Assembly (NCBI RefSeq): GCF_051900425.1
Contig: NZ_JBHZGK010000012.1
Span: 27,233-91,232, forward strand
DNA: 64,000 bases
Origin: Frateuria_A sp051900425
GTDB taxonomy: Bacteria > Pseudomonadota > Gammaproteobacteria > Xanthomonadales > Rhodanobacteraceae
Direction: 5' to 3'
Positions 7,422-15,957 of the stretch are shown one piece after another. The position numbers and the translations under genes were made by a program. Below the pieces are notes generated by a model that saw only the letters and a program-made list of their open reading frames with translations, had not been told where the DNA came from and made no database searches. The first letter of the stretch is position 1; each line of letters begins with the position of its first letter.

Positions 7422-8588
7422 TCAGCGCCGCAGCATGCCGCCGCCGAACTGGTTGTTGTCGCGTGTCTCCTCCAGCTCGACGCCCTCCAGCCCCTGCGAC
7501 AGCGTATGCGCGTCGCCGCCCTGGGCCAGCTTGATGCGCAGGCGCACCTCGTTGGAGCTGTCGGCGTGGCGCAGGGCATCCTCGTAGCTGATCTCGCCGG
7601 CGTGGTAGAGCTCGACCAGGCTCTGGTCGAACGTGCGCATGCCCAGATTGACCGAGTCCTTCATGACTTCCTTGATCTTGTGGATCTCGCCCTGGCGGAT
7701 GTAGTCCTGCACCAGCGGCGTGCCCAACAGTACTTCGACCGCCACGCGGCGCGCCTTGCCGTCCGGCGTGGGAATCAGCTGCTGCGCCACGATGCCCTTG
7801 AGGTTGAGCGACAGGTCCATGAAAAGCTGCTGGCGCCGGTCCTCCGGGAAGAAGTGCAGGATGCGGTCGATCGCCTGGTTGGCGTTGTTCGCGTGCAGCG
7901 TGCAAAGGCACAGGTGGCCGGTTTCGGAGAAGTTGATCGCGTACTCCATCGTCTCGCGGGTACGTACCTCGCCGATCAGGATCACGTCGGGCGCCTGGCG
8001 CAGGGTGTTCTTCAGCGCGTTGTCCCAGTTGTCGGTGTCGATGCCGATCTCGCGCTGGGTGATGATGCAGCCTTCGTGCTTGTGCACGTACTCGATCGGG
8101 TCCTCGATGGTGATGATGTGGCCGGTCGAGTTCTGGTTGCGGTAGCCGACCATCGCGGCGAGCGAGGTCGACTTGCCCGAACCCGTGGCGCCAACGAAGA
8201 TGATGATGCCGCGCTTGGTCATCGACAGCGTCTTCAGTACCGGCGGCAGCGTCAGCTCCTCGAAGGTGGGGATCTTCGATTCGATCCGGCGCAACACCAT
8301 GCCCACGCAGTTGCGCTGGTAGAAGCACGACACGCGGAAACGCCCCACGCCCTGCGCGGAGATCGCGAACTGGCACTCGTGGGTCTTCTCGAACTCCTCG
8401 CGCTGCGCCGGCGTCATGATGTTGAGCACCATGTCGCGCGCCTGCTGCACCGACAGCGGGCTCTGCGTGATCGGCACGATGCGACCCTGCAGTTTCATCG
8501 ATGGCGCGACGCCGGCGGTGACGAACAGGTCCGATGCCTTCTTGTGCACCATCAGCTTGAGGAAGGAGGTGAAATCGAAATCGCTCAT
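7422..8588 (-). CDS. pilU: Type IV pilus retraction ATPase PilU
   Basis: 388-residue PilT/GspE-family hexameric ATPase. Walker A is GATGSGKSTS, Walker B and Asp box DVILIGEVRTRETM, and the His box GHLCLCTLHANNA. The C-terminal tail of about 30 residues beyond the PilT core (rich in Glu, Asn and Gly) is typical of PilU. It is the accessory retraction motor working with PilT at the inner-membrane base of the pilus. Same strand as pilT, 136 bases downstream. Confidence 0.95.
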   Translation of the reverse strand: MSDFDFTSFLKLMVHKKASDLFVTAGVAPSMKLQGRIVPITQSPLSVQQARDMVLNIMTPAQREEFEKTHECQFAISAQGVGRFRVSCFYQRNCVGMVLRRIESKIPTFEELTLPPVLKTLSMTKRGIIIFVGATGSGKSTSLAAMVGYRNQNSTGHIITIEDPIEYVHKHEGCIITQREIGIDTDNWDNALKNTLRQAPDVILIGEVRTRETMEYAINFSETGHLCLCTLHANNANQAIDRILHFFPEDRRQQLFMDLSLNLKGIVAQQLIPTPDGKARRVAVEVLLGTPLVQDYIRQGEIHKIKEVMKDSVNLGMRTFDQSLVELYHAGEISYEDALRHADSSNEVRLRIKLAQGGDAHTLSQGLEGVELEETRDNNQFGGGMLRR

Positions 8589-8724
8589 GGCTTGATGTCC
8601 GGGAATCGGGAATTCGTTAATCGGGGATCGTCAGAAGCACACCCTCGGTCATCCACCGAGCGAGCCACACCGGGAGACCGGGAACGGGCTTGCGATTCCC
8701 GATCCCGATCCACCATTCCTGGTC

Positions 8725-9762
8725 TTACTTGAAGACGTCCTTGTTCTTGGCATAGCCGATCGCTTCCTGCCGCGCGACCAGACCGCGCTTGACCAGGTCC
8801 TGGAGGTTCTGATCGAGCGTCTGCATGCCGTACTGCTGGCCGGTCTGGATGGACGAGTACATCTGCGCGACCTTGTCCTCGCGGATCAGGTTGCGGATGG
8901 CAGGGATGCCGACCATGATCTCGTGCGCCGCGATACGCCCGCCGCCGACCTTTTTCAGCAGCGTCTGCGAGATCACCGCACGCAGGGATTCCGAAAGCAT
9001 CGAACGCACCATCGGCTTTTCGCCGGACGGGAACACGTCGATGATGCGGTCGATGGTCTTGGCCGCCGAACTGGTGTGCAGGGTGCCGAACACAAGGTGG
9101 CCGGTTTCCGCGGCGGTCAGCGCCAGGCGGATGGTTTCCAGGTCGCGCAGCTCGCCGACCAGGATGTAATCGGGATCTTCGCGCAGCGCCGAGCGCAGCG
9201 CCTCGTTGAAGCCGTGCGTGTCGCGGTGTACCTCGCGCTGGTTGACCAGGCACTTCTGCGAGGTGTGCACGAACTCGATCGGATCCTCGACCGTGAGCAT
9301 GTGCCCGTATTCGTTCTTGTTGATGTGGTCCACCATCGCCGCCAGCGTGGTGGATTTGCCCGAGCCGGTCGGGCCGGTGACCAGGATCAGGCCCTGCGGC
9401 TGCTCGATCAGTTCGCGGAAGATGCGCGGCGCACCGAGGTCTTCCAGCGTCAGCACTTCGGACGGAATCGTACGGAACACCGCACCGGCGCCACGGTTCT
9501 GGTTGAACGCATTGACACGGAAGCGCGCCAGGCCGGGGATCTCGAAGGAGAAATCGGTCTCGTAGAACTCCTCGTAGTCGCGCCGTTGCTTGTCCGACAT
9601 GATGTCGTAGATCAGCGAGTGGACCTGCTTGTGTTCCAGCGGCGGGATGTTGATGCGACGCACGTCGCCGTCCACGCGGATCATCGGCGGCAGGCCGGCC
9701 GAAAGATGCAGGTCCGAGGCCTTGTTCTTGACCGAAAAGGCCAACAGTTCGGCGATGTCCAT
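8725..9762 (-). CDS. pilT: Type IV pilus retraction ATPase PilT
   Basis: 345 residues, the standard PilT length. N-terminal PAS-like part starts MDIAELLAFSVKNKASDLHLSAG; Walker A GPTGSGKSTTLAAM, Asp box ILVGELRDLETI, His box ETGHLVFGTLHTSSA. It powers pilus disassembly and twitching. The ATG is preceded by AAGGGGA about 8 bases away; the open frame continues 85 codons further upstream without similarity and is ignored. Confidence 0.97.
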   Translation of the reverse strand: MDIAELLAFSVKNKASDLHLSAGLPPMIRVDGDVRRINIPPLEHKQVHSLIYDIMSDKQRRDYEEFYETDFSFEIPGLARFRVNAFNQNRGAGAVFRTIPSEVLTLEDLGAPRIFRELIEQPQGLILVTGPTGSGKSTTLAAMVDHINKNEYGHMLTVEDPIEFVHTSQKCLVNQREVHRDTHGFNEALRSALREDPDYILVGELRDLETIRLALTAAETGHLVFGTLHTSSAAKTIDRIIDVFPSGEKPMVRSMLSESLRAVISQTLLKKVGGGRIAAHEIMVGIPAIRNLIREDKVAQMYSSIQTGQQYGMQTLDQNLQDLVKRGLVARQEAIGYAKNKDVFK

Positions 9763-10122
9763 CGGGCGTTTCCCCTTAAAACGTTCGTCTGGATGAATAG
9801 CGGTACTGCGCAGGGGACCGCCCGGTCGCGCGCTCGCGCACGCGCTCCGTCGCCTTCGAACCGGCCATCCGACAACCCCCTCGCAACGAGCCGATACTAC
9901 TCGCGCGAATGGCTTTGCGACCAGTGGGTTGGCGCCTCCGGATGCGGAAACTGCGATGGCTTCCCGCCGGTTCGCTTGTCCGCCGCGGGAGCGCCTTTCC
10001 TGCGCTCGACCGGACATGGCGGTCGCGTACAGGTGCGCCCCCTGGGTGTTGGGTGGCCCTTGTCACCCGCCCGCCGGCCGCTTCGGGTTAAGGTATCGGG
10101 CCCCACAACCCAAGGGACCGGC
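9763..10122. other. Divergent pilT/proC intergenic region
   Basis: No gene. In many gammaproteobacteria this position holds yggS (PLP homeostasis) leading into proC; no trace of it is readable here. The right half contains a degenerate copy of the palindromic repeat also found at 11544 and 24835. No convincing promoter could be assigned to either gene. Confidence 0.6.
9988..10041. repeat. Degenerate palindromic intergenic repeat
   Basis: Left half GGAGCGCCTTTCCTGCGC...GACC and right half GGTCGCGTACAGGTGCGCC resemble the arms of the elements at 11544 and 24835, with several mismatches. Looks like a decayed member of that family. Confidence 0.45.
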
Positions 10123-10956
10123 ATGACACGACTTGCCTTCATCGGCGGCGGCAACATGGCGCGCAGCCTGATCGGCGGCCTGCTCAAGACCGGCGCCTCG
10201 GCCTCGTCCATCCGCGTGGCCGAGCCGCAGGCGCAGGCGCGCGAGGCGCTCGCCCGCGAGTTCGGCGTGGCGACCTTCGCCGAAAACCGGCTGGCCGCCG
10301 AGGACGCGGAGATCCTGCTGCTGGCGGTCAAGCCGCAGATCATGCCGGCGCTGCAGGCGGAGCTGCGCGACGTGCTGCAGCGCCAGCGTCCGCTGGTGAT
10401 CTCGATCGCCGCCGGCGTGCGACTGGACCAGCTCGAACGCTGGTTCGGCGCCCATTTGCCGATCGTGCGCTGCATGCCCAACACGCCCTCGCTGATCGGC
10501 GCCGGCGCGACCGGCCTGTGCGCCAACGCCAGGGTCAGCCCGCCGCAGAAGGCACAGGCGCAGCACATCCTCGACGCGGTCGGCATGACGCGATGGATTG
10601 ACGATGAAGCGCTGATGGACACGGTGACCGGGCTGTCCGGCTCGGGCCCGGCCTACTTCTTCGCACTGGTCGAGGCGCTGGAGGATGCCGCGGTGGCGCA
10701 GGGCCTGCCGCGCGAGAGCGCCCGTGCGCTGGCCGCGCAGACCTGCCTGGGTGCTGGCCGCATGCTGGTCGAGAGCGGTGAAGCGCCGGGCGAGCTGCGC
10801 CGCCGGGTAACCTCGCCCAACGGCACCACCCAGGCCGCGCTGGAAAGCTTCGCCGCCGACGGCCTTCCGCGCATCGCCGCCCACGCCGTGGCCGCCGCCA
10901 CCCGCCGTGGGGCCGAACTGGCCGCCGAACTGGACGCCAAGGAGCCACGCCCGTGA
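10123..10956 (+). CDS. proC: Pyrroline-5-carboxylate reductase
   Basis: 277 residues. NAD(P)-binding Rossmann start LAFIGGGNMARSLIGGLL, LLAVKPQIM, and the C-terminal signature with GLSGSGPAYFF and RRRVTSPNGTT. It catalyses the last step of proline synthesis. AAGGGACC precedes the ATG. The stop is overlapped by yggT (GTGA). Confidence 0.97.
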   Translation: MTRLAFIGGGNMARSLIGGLLKTGASASSIRVAEPQAQAREALAREFGVATFAENRLAAEDAEILLLAVKPQIMPALQAELRDVLQRQRPLVISIAAGVRLDQLERWFGAHLPIVRCMPNTPSLIGAGATGLCANARVSPPQKAQAQHILDAVGMTRWIDDEALMDTVTGLSGSGPAYFFALVEALEDAAVAQGLPRESARALAAQTCLGAGRMLVESGEAPGELRRRVTSPNGTTQAALESFAADGLPRIAAHAVAAATRRGAELAAELDAKEPRP

Positions 10957-11528
10957 TCTACCTGCTGAACGCGCTCTCGCTGCTGCTTGAAATCGCCTTC
11001 GATGTCGTGGCGACGCTGTTCGTACTGCGGCTGCTGGCCGAAGCGGGGCGGGCCGACTTCCGCAACCCGATCAGCCAGTTCGTCTACCGCTACACCAACC
11101 CGGTGCTTGCCCCGATCCGTCGCGTGCTGCCGAACTGGCGCCGCCTCAACCTGGCCGCCCTGCTGGTGTGCTACCTGGTGATGCTGGTCAAGCGCGTGGT
11201 GCTGTTCGCCCTGGTCGGGGCGCTGCCGCACGTGGCCGGGCTGCTGGTGCTCGCACTGGCCGACCTGCTCGACTTCGTGCTGCTGTTCTACCTGGTGCTG
11301 GTGTTCGGCTGGTCGCTGCTCAGCATGTTCGCCGCGGACACCTACCACCCCGTGCTTCGGCTGGTGGAAGGCATCGTCGACCCGCTGCTCAAGCCGCTGC
11401 GCGGCAAGCTGGTGGTGGGCATGCTCGACTTCTCGCCGGCGGTGGTGATGATCGGCCTGCTGCTCGCCCGCATCCTCGTCGCGGCGCCGCTGTTCGACTG
11501 GGGCAACCAGCTGGCGCGCGGGTTCTAG
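10953..11528 (+). CDS. yggT: YggT-family integral membrane protein
   Basis: 191 residues with four to five hydrophobic segments arranged as two YGGT repeats, each with the family's polar turn (NPVLAPIRRVLP near 50, DPLLKPLRGKLV near 145). The function is poorly defined; the family is linked to osmotic stress tolerance and cell shape. GTG start overlaps the proC stop, and the proC-yggT pairing is widely conserved. Confidence 0.9.
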   Translation: MIYLLNALSLLLEIAFDVVATLFVLRLLAEAGRADFRNPISQFVYRYTNPVLAPIRRVLPNWRRLNLAALLVCYLVMLVKRVVLFALVGALPHVAGLLVLALADLLDFVLLFYLVLVFGWSLLSMFAADTYHPVLRLVEGIVDPLLKPLRGKLVVGMLDFSPAVVMIGLLLARILVAAPLFDWGNQLARGF

Positions 11529-11543
11529 GCGTCGAGTTCCACT

Positions 11544-11603
11544 GCAGGAACGCACCTGTGCGCGACCGCGATGTGCACGGTCGCGCACAGGCGCGCTCCT
11601 ACA
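11544..11603. repeat. Palindromic intergenic repeat, copy 1
   Basis: Imperfect inverted repeat: CAGGAACGCACCTGTGCGCG on the left, CGCGCACAGGCGCGCTCCTA on the right. It separates the convergent yggT and btuF-like genes and supplies the last bases and the TAG stop of the latter. Confidence 0.8.
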
Positions 11604-12399
11604 CGGCGCGGTTAGCCCAGGCTGCGATGATGCGGTGCATTTCGTCCAGCCCATCGAACAGCGCGGCGGGTCCCGGCTGCAGGATGATCGGCGACTTCAC
11701 TTCGTGCAGCTCACCGTCGCGCACCGCCGGAATCGCGTCCCAGCCCGGCCGCGCCGCTACCCGCTGTGGTCGGAACCGCTTGCCGCACCAGGAACCCAGG
11801 ATGATGTCCGGCGCGCGGCGCACGACCTCCGTGCCATCGGCCAGGATGCGCTGTTTCGCCAGCGGCTCCCGCGCCAGCTCCGGAAACGCGTCCTCGCCCC
11901 CGGCGATACCGATCAGCTCGGCCACCCAGCGGATCCCGGTAATGAGCGGTTCGTCCCATTCCTCGAAGTAGACCTTCGGTCGCTTCGGTAGCGCCGCGGC
12001 CGCTGCACGGACTCGTGCCAGGTGGGCCTCCGCACGCCGCGCGTAGGCTTCGGCCTTTTCGTGGGCGCCGACCATGGCGCCCAGGCGGCGGATATAGGCG
12101 AGGATGCCTTCCACGCTGCGGTGGTTGCTGATCCATACCTCCACGCCCGCCTTGACCAGCTCGCGCGCGATATCCGCCTGAATGTCGGAAAAGCCGATCG
12201 CCAGGTCCGGCTGCAGCTTCAGGATCTCGCCGATCTTCGCACTGGTGAACGCCGAGACCTTGGGCTTCTCCTTGCGCGCCCGCGCCGGCCGCACGGTGAA
12301 CCCGGAAATGCCGACGATGCGGTGCTCCTCGCCGAGGGCGTAGAGCACCTCGGTCGGTTCCTCGGTCAGGCAGACGATGCGCTGCGGGAAGCCGTCCAT
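11599..12399 (-). CDS. Cobalamin/siderophore-type substrate-binding protein without a signal peptide (BtuF-like)
   Basis: 266 residues with the Peripla_BP_2 (BtuF/FecB) fold: RIVCLTEEPTEVLYALG, VGISGFTVRP, KVSAFTSAKIGEILKLQPDL, the second lobe from about 135, and DEPLITGIRWVAELIGIAGG. Family members bind vitamin B12 or ferric chelates in the periplasm, but this product begins directly with MDGFPQRIVCL and has no signal peptide in either candidate start, so it should be cytosolic. Its ATG overlaps the yjbQ stop (TGATG), giving a pdxH-yjbQ-btuF-like operon. No ABC permease or ATPase is nearby. The ligand is unknown. Confidence 0.75.
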   Translation of the reverse strand: MDGFPQRIVCLTEEPTEVLYALGEEHRIVGISGFTVRPARARKEKPKVSAFTSAKIGEILKLQPDLAIGFSDIQADIARELVKAGVEVWISNHRSVEGILAYIRRLGAMVGAHEKAEAYARRAEAHLARVRAAAAALPKRPKVYFEEWDEPLITGIRWVAELIGIAGGEDAFPELAREPLAKQRILADGTEVVRRAPDIILGSWCGKRFRPQRVAARPGWDAIPAVRDGELHEVKSPIILQPGPAALFDGLDEMHRIIAAWANRAV

Positions 12400-12839
12400 C
12401 AATGGCCCAGCACGGTCACTGAAACCCGGCGCTGGTGCGGCTCCCGCCGGTGCTCCCACATATAGACGCCCTGCCAGGTGCCCAGCTGCGGCCTGCCGCC
12501 GTGGACCGGCACGGTGAGGCTCACGCCGGTAAGGATCGAGCGCACGTGGGCAGGCATGTCGTCCGGGCCTTCGGCGTCGTGCTCGAACAGCGGTTCACCG
12601 TCGGGAACGGCGCGCGCGAACCAGCGCTCCAGGTCGTCGCGCACGGTCGGGTCGGCGTTCTCGCAGATCAGCAGCGAGCAGCTGGTGTGCAGGACGAAGA
12701 CATTGGCGATCCCGGTCTGTATGTGACTGGCGGCGATCGCCTCGGCCACCTTGCCGGTGATCTCGCAGAATCCGCGGCCGCGCGTGTGCACGACGAAGCC
12801 ACTCTGGGCAACGTGCGGCGCGGGCTGGGCGTGGCTCAC
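12399..12839 (-). CDS. yjbQ: YjbQ family protein (UPF0047)
   Basis: 146 residues with the UPF0047 signatures: GFCEITGKVAEAI, NVFVLHTSCSLLICENADP, the HDAEGPDDMPAHVRS metal-binding segment and GTWQGVYMWEHR. E. coli YjbQ has weak thiamine-phosphate synthase activity; the physiological role is not settled. GTG start overlaps the pdxH stop (GTGA) and its stop overlaps the next ATG, so translation of the three genes is probably coupled. Confidence 0.9.
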   Translation of the reverse strand: MSHAQPAPHVAQSGFVVHTRGRGFCEITGKVAEAIAASHIQTGIANVFVLHTSCSLLICENADPTVRDDLERWFARAVPDGEPLFEHDAEGPDDMPAHVRSILTGVSLTVPVHGGRPQLGTWQGVYMWEHRREPHQRRVSVTVLGH

Positions 12840-13423
12840 GGATAGAGCAGCCGGCTGGTCCAGGTCTGGCCGTGGCGGCTCCAGCGCACGCGCTCGTGCA
12901 GGCGGAATTGCGCGCCGTACCAGAACTCGATCATGTCCGGCTCGACCACGAAGCCGCCCCAGTGCGGCGGGCGCGGCACGTCGCGGCCGTCGTATTCCTT
13001 CTCGCAACGCGCGAAGCGCTGCTCGAAGGTCTCGCGATCCGGCAACGTCTGCGACTGCAGCGACGCCCAGGCGCCGATCTGGCTGCCGCGCGCACGGCTG
13101 GCGAAATAGGCGTCCGACTCCTCCGCCAGCAGCTTGCGCGCCGCGCCTTCGATGCGTACCTGCACGCCCTGGCGCAGTTGCTTCCAGTGGAAGCACAGCG
13201 CGACCTGCGGATGCGCATCGAGCTGGACGCCCTTGTCGCTTTCGTAGTTGGTGAAGAAGCGAAAGCCGCGCTCGTCGGCACCCTTGAGCAGCACGATACG
13301 CGAGCTGACCCGGCCGGCCGCATCGGCCGTCGCCAGGTTCATCGCGGTGGGTTCGGGGTCGCCGCCGGTGGTGGCCTCGTCGAGCAGGCTGCGGAAGGTG
13401 TCCAGGATCTCGCGTTTGAGCAT
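12836..13423 (-). CDS. pdxH: Pyridoxamine 5'-phosphate oxidase
   Basis: 195 residues, FMN-dependent oxidase forming PLP from PNP or PMP. Recognisable are TAMNLATADAAGRVSSRIVLLKG (FMN binding), FFTNYESDKGVQL, the QVRIEGAARKL strand and the C-terminal signature EFWYGAQFRLHERVRW ending LLYP. The ATG of MLKREILDTFRSLL was chosen; 32 upstream in-frame residues show no similarity and overlap the divergent kinase gene. First gene of the three-gene operon. Confidence 0.96.
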   Translation of the reverse strand: MLKREILDTFRSLLDEATTGGDPEPTAMNLATADAAGRVSSRIVLLKGADERGFRFFTNYESDKGVQLDAHPQVALCFHWKQLRQGVQVRIEGAARKLLAEESDAYFASRARGSQIGAWASLQSQTLPDRETFEQRFARCEKEYDGRDVPRPPHWGGFVVEPDMIEFWYGAQFRLHERVRWSRHGQTWTSRLLYP

Positions 13424-13462
13424 GACTCTTGCATCGTGGCGGCGCCGCGCCATCATGCGCGG

Positions 13463-14293
13463 ATGACCAACGATGCTAGCACGCAGAACGTCGCCCTCGC
13501 CGGCCACCTTCTGGATCACTATGCCGGCCGCATTGCGCGTTCACGCCGCCCCTACATCCTCGGCCTCTCCGGCCTGCAGGGCAGTGGCAAAAGCACGCTG
13601 GCGCGGGTGATGAAGGCCGAGGCCGAAGCCCGCGGCTGGCCGACCGACGTGCTCACGCTGGACGACTTCTACTACCCGCGCAGCGAGCGCGAGACACTGG
13701 CGCGCGAGGTGCATCCGCTGCTGCGCACGCGCGGCGTGCCCGGCACGCACGAGATCGAGTTGCTGCTCTCGGTGCTGGCCGCCCTGCCGCAGGCTTCGGA
13801 GAAGCTGCCGGTGACCTGGCCGCGCTTCGACAAGGGCCGCGATACCCGCGTGCCGCCCTCGCGCTGGCCCAAGGTCGCGCGCCCGCCGAAGCTGGTGATC
13901 CTGGAAGGCTGGGCGCTGGGCCTGCGACCACAGTTGCAGGCGGCGCTGGAGACGCCGGTCAACGCGCTCGAACGCGACGACGACCCGGACGGCCGCTGGC
14001 GTCATTGGGTGAACAAGCAGCTGCGCGCCTACCAGCCGCTGTGGCGCAAGCTCGATGCGCTGATCGTGCTGCAGGCGCCGAGCTGGGATGTCGTGCGTCG
14101 CTGGCGTGGCGAACAGGAAGAAGCGCTGCTGGCACGCAAGGCACCCTTGGCGATGGACGCCGAAGCCATGGTGCGTTTCCTCGCGCACTTCGAACGCCTC
14201 AGCCGCCACGCGCTGGCCACCCTGCCCGCGCTGGCCGACAGCGTGGTGGAGTATGACGACGAGCGCCACGTCACCGGCCTCGCCCACGCCTGA
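13463..14293 (+). CDS. P-loop kinase of the D-glycerate 3-kinase (GLYK/Tda10) type
   Basis: 276 residues. Walker A GLQGSGKSTLARVM near 35-48, LTLDDFYYPRSERE, the GVPGTHEIELL loop, PRFDKGRDTR and VILEGWALGLRP are the features of the plant GLYK / yeast Tda10 family, related to uridine and pantothenate kinases. Plant members phosphorylate D-glycerate; the bacterial substrate is inferred, not shown. The ATG lies 6 bases after CATCAT, without an obvious ribosome-binding site. Confidence 0.8.
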   Translation: MTNDASTQNVALAGHLLDHYAGRIARSRRPYILGLSGLQGSGKSTLARVMKAEAEARGWPTDVLTLDDFYYPRSERETLAREVHPLLRTRGVPGTHEIELLLSVLAALPQASEKLPVTWPRFDKGRDTRVPPSRWPKVARPPKLVILEGWALGLRPQLQAALETPVNALERDDDPDGRWRHWVNKQLRAYQPLWRKLDALIVLQAPSWDVVRRWRGEQEEALLARKAPLAMDAEAMVRFLAHFERLSRHALATLPALADSVVEYDDERHVTGLAHA

Positions 14294-14362
14294 TGATCAC
14301 CGGCTCCCCGCCAGGGACGTCGGGATGAAGCCATGCTTGCGCACCTTTCTCCGCGAGCGCCG

Positions 14363-14463
14363 GCCCCTCACCCCGGTCCTCTCCCCGGAGGGGACAGGAG
14401 GCTGCATTGCCGTGCCGCCTCACTCCTTGTCCCCTTCGGGGGAGAGGGTTGGGGTAAGAGGCC
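14363..14463. repeat. Inverted-repeat intergenic element (CTCTCCCC type)
   Basis: A left block CCCCTCACCCCGGTCCTCTC with GGAGGGGACAGGAGGC and a right block CTCCTTGTCCCC, GGGGGAGAGGGTTGGGGTAA are near reverse complements separated by about 20 bases. The rest of this 272-base gap between the kinase and epimerase genes holds a further related piece (near 14531-14556) and no gene. Confidence 0.7.
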
Positions 14464-14565
14464 GCTCTTGCGACGAACCAACGCCAGAGCGGTGGTTTCC
14501 CTCGTTTCCCCGCGGACCCAGGTCTCCCACCTCGACCTCTCCTGGGGGAGGAGGAAGGCAAGCCA

Positions 14566-15411
14566 TCACATCGCCAGCAGCGCCGCATAGCCCGACCGCG
14601 CATCCGGCCAGCGGGGCACGAACCCGCTTGCCCGCAGCCGCGCGTTGCTGAGCCGCTTGCTGCCCACCCCGGCCGGCGCCGGACCGTCGGGCGGAGGCGG
14701 TGCGCCCACCAGTCCGGCCAGGTGGTCGTACAGGACGTCCAGGGGTAGCGGCGTGTCGTCCACGCCCAGGTAAAGCGGGTCGGCGTCGGGCAATAACAGC
14801 AGATGGGCGATGGCGGATGCCGCATCGTCGACGTGGATGCGGTTGGCCCAGTGCGCCTGCTCCCGCGGCACGCGTGCCAGCCCCGCCCGCAGGCGCTCGA
14901 TCAGCTGGAGCCGTCCCGGCCCGTACAGACCGGCCAGCCGCAGTACGGTGGACTGGACCGGCACGTCCGCAAGCCATCGCTCCGCCTCCAGCAGCACGCT
15001 GCCGTTGAAGCCCGGTGGACGGGCAGGCGTGTCCTCGTCCACCCAGCCGCCGGCATGGTCGCCGTAGACCGCGCTGGAGGAGACGAACAGCACACGCCGC
15101 AACGTTGTCTGGTCGAGCGCCGCAAGCAGGGCGCGCAACCCGGTCAGGAAGACCGCTTCATACGCGGCCCGCTCGCGTGCGTCGGGCGCCGGCAGGTAGA
15201 CCAGCCGGGTGACGCCGCCGGGGAGTGCATCCAGCGTGGCGGGCGCGGCGAGGTCGCCGGCGAGCCAGTGGATTCCGTCGTCGCTGTCCGCCGGAGGACG
15301 CCGACGCAGGGCATGCACCTCGTGCCCCTGCGCGCGCAGTTGGCGAGCCACGCGCAGCCCCACGTCGCCACAGCCGGCCAGCAAGACGCGTTCGTCCGTG
15401 GTTGCTAGCAT
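14566..15411 (-). CDS. NAD(P)-dependent epimerase/dehydratase (YeeZ-like SDR)
   Basis: 281 residues of extended SDR type. The nucleotide-binding motif is degenerate (VLLAGCGDVGLRVARQL: G-x-G-x2-G), followed by DLAAPATL, the catalytic Ser region VLFVSSSAVYGDHAGG with Tyr in the YGD turn, and RLAGLYGPGR. This matches the YeeZ-like SDR branch of unknown substrate. It ends in WPDARSGYAALLAM. Divergent from aroK with only 6 bases between start codons, so each promoter must lie inside the other gene. Confidence 0.75.
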   Translation of the reverse strand: MLATTDERVLLAGCGDVGLRVARQLRAQGHEVHALRRRPPADSDDGIHWLAGDLAAPATLDALPGGVTRLVYLPAPDARERAAYEAVFLTGLRALLAALDQTTLRRVLFVSSSAVYGDHAGGWVDEDTPARPPGFNGSVLLEAERWLADVPVQSTVLRLAGLYGPGRLQLIERLRAGLARVPREQAHWANRIHVDDAASAIAHLLLLPDADPLYLGVDDTPLPLDVLYDHLAGLVGAPPPPDGPAPAGVGSKRLSNARLRASGFVPRWPDARSGYAALLAM

Positions 15412-15417
15412 GCGCGG

Positions 15418-15957
15418 ATGAACCCCTCCTGCAACCTGTTCCTGATCGGCCCGACCGGTGCCGGCAAGACGTCGATCGGTCGACGCCTCGCCGCGCATTA
15501 TGGCCTGCCGTTCCTGGATCTGGACCAGGAGATCGAGCGCCACTGCGGCGTGGATGTGCGTTGCGTGTTCGAGATCGAGGGCGAGGCGGGCTTCCGCCAG
15601 CGCGAAAGCGCGCTGCTCGATGCGCTCAGCGCGCGCGCCGGCGTGTTGCTGGCCACCGGCGCCGGCGCCGTGCTGGACCCGGCCAATCGCCATCGCCTCG
15701 CCGAACGCGGCTTCGTGCTGTGGCTGGACACCACGGTGGAACAGCAACTCGAACGCCTGGCCCGCGATACCAGGCGCCCGCTGCTGGCGGGCGAAGACCG
15801 CCGCGGCAAGCTCGACGCGATGGCGCACGTCCGTGGCCCGCTCTACCGCGAGATTGCCGACCTGCGCCTGCCCGGCGAACACGAAGGCGTGGCGACTGCG
15901 AGCGAGCGCTGCGTCGCGCTGCTCGACCAGCACTGGCAACGGCAACAGGCGGCATGA
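15418..15957 (+). CDS. aroK: Shikimate kinase
   Basis: 179 residues. Walker A GPTGAGKTSIG, the substrate motif FLDLDQEIE with the conserved DxD, GEAGFRQRE with the shikimate-binding Arg, the GAGAVLDPANR Gly-rich motif and the lid Arg in DTRRPLL. It phosphorylates shikimate ahead of EPSP synthase. No ribosome-binding site is visible; TAGCAT stands 6 bases before the ATG, consistent with leaderless translation. Coupled to aroB by an ATGA overlap. Confidence 0.96.
   Translation: MNPSCNLFLIGPTGAGKTSIGRRLAAHYGLPFLDLDQEIERHCGVDVRCVFEIEGEAGFRQRESALLDALSARAGVLLATGAGAVLDPANRHRLAERGFVLWLDTTVEQQLERLARDTRRPLLAGEDRRGKLDAMAHVRGPLYREIADLRLPGEHEGVATASERCVALLDQHWQRQQAA

Noticed and set aside
8923..10122. Plus-strand frame of about 400 codons in front of proC, antisense to pilT
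   Set aside because: Only the part from 10123 matches a family (ProC); the rest mirrors pilT.
9763..10122. Remnant of yggS
   Set aside because: No stretch resembling the PLP-binding Lys motif or other YggS segments is readable in any frame.
14363..14463. Possible CRISPR or tandem array
   Set aside because: Blocks are inverted, not direct, and there is no regular spacer pattern.
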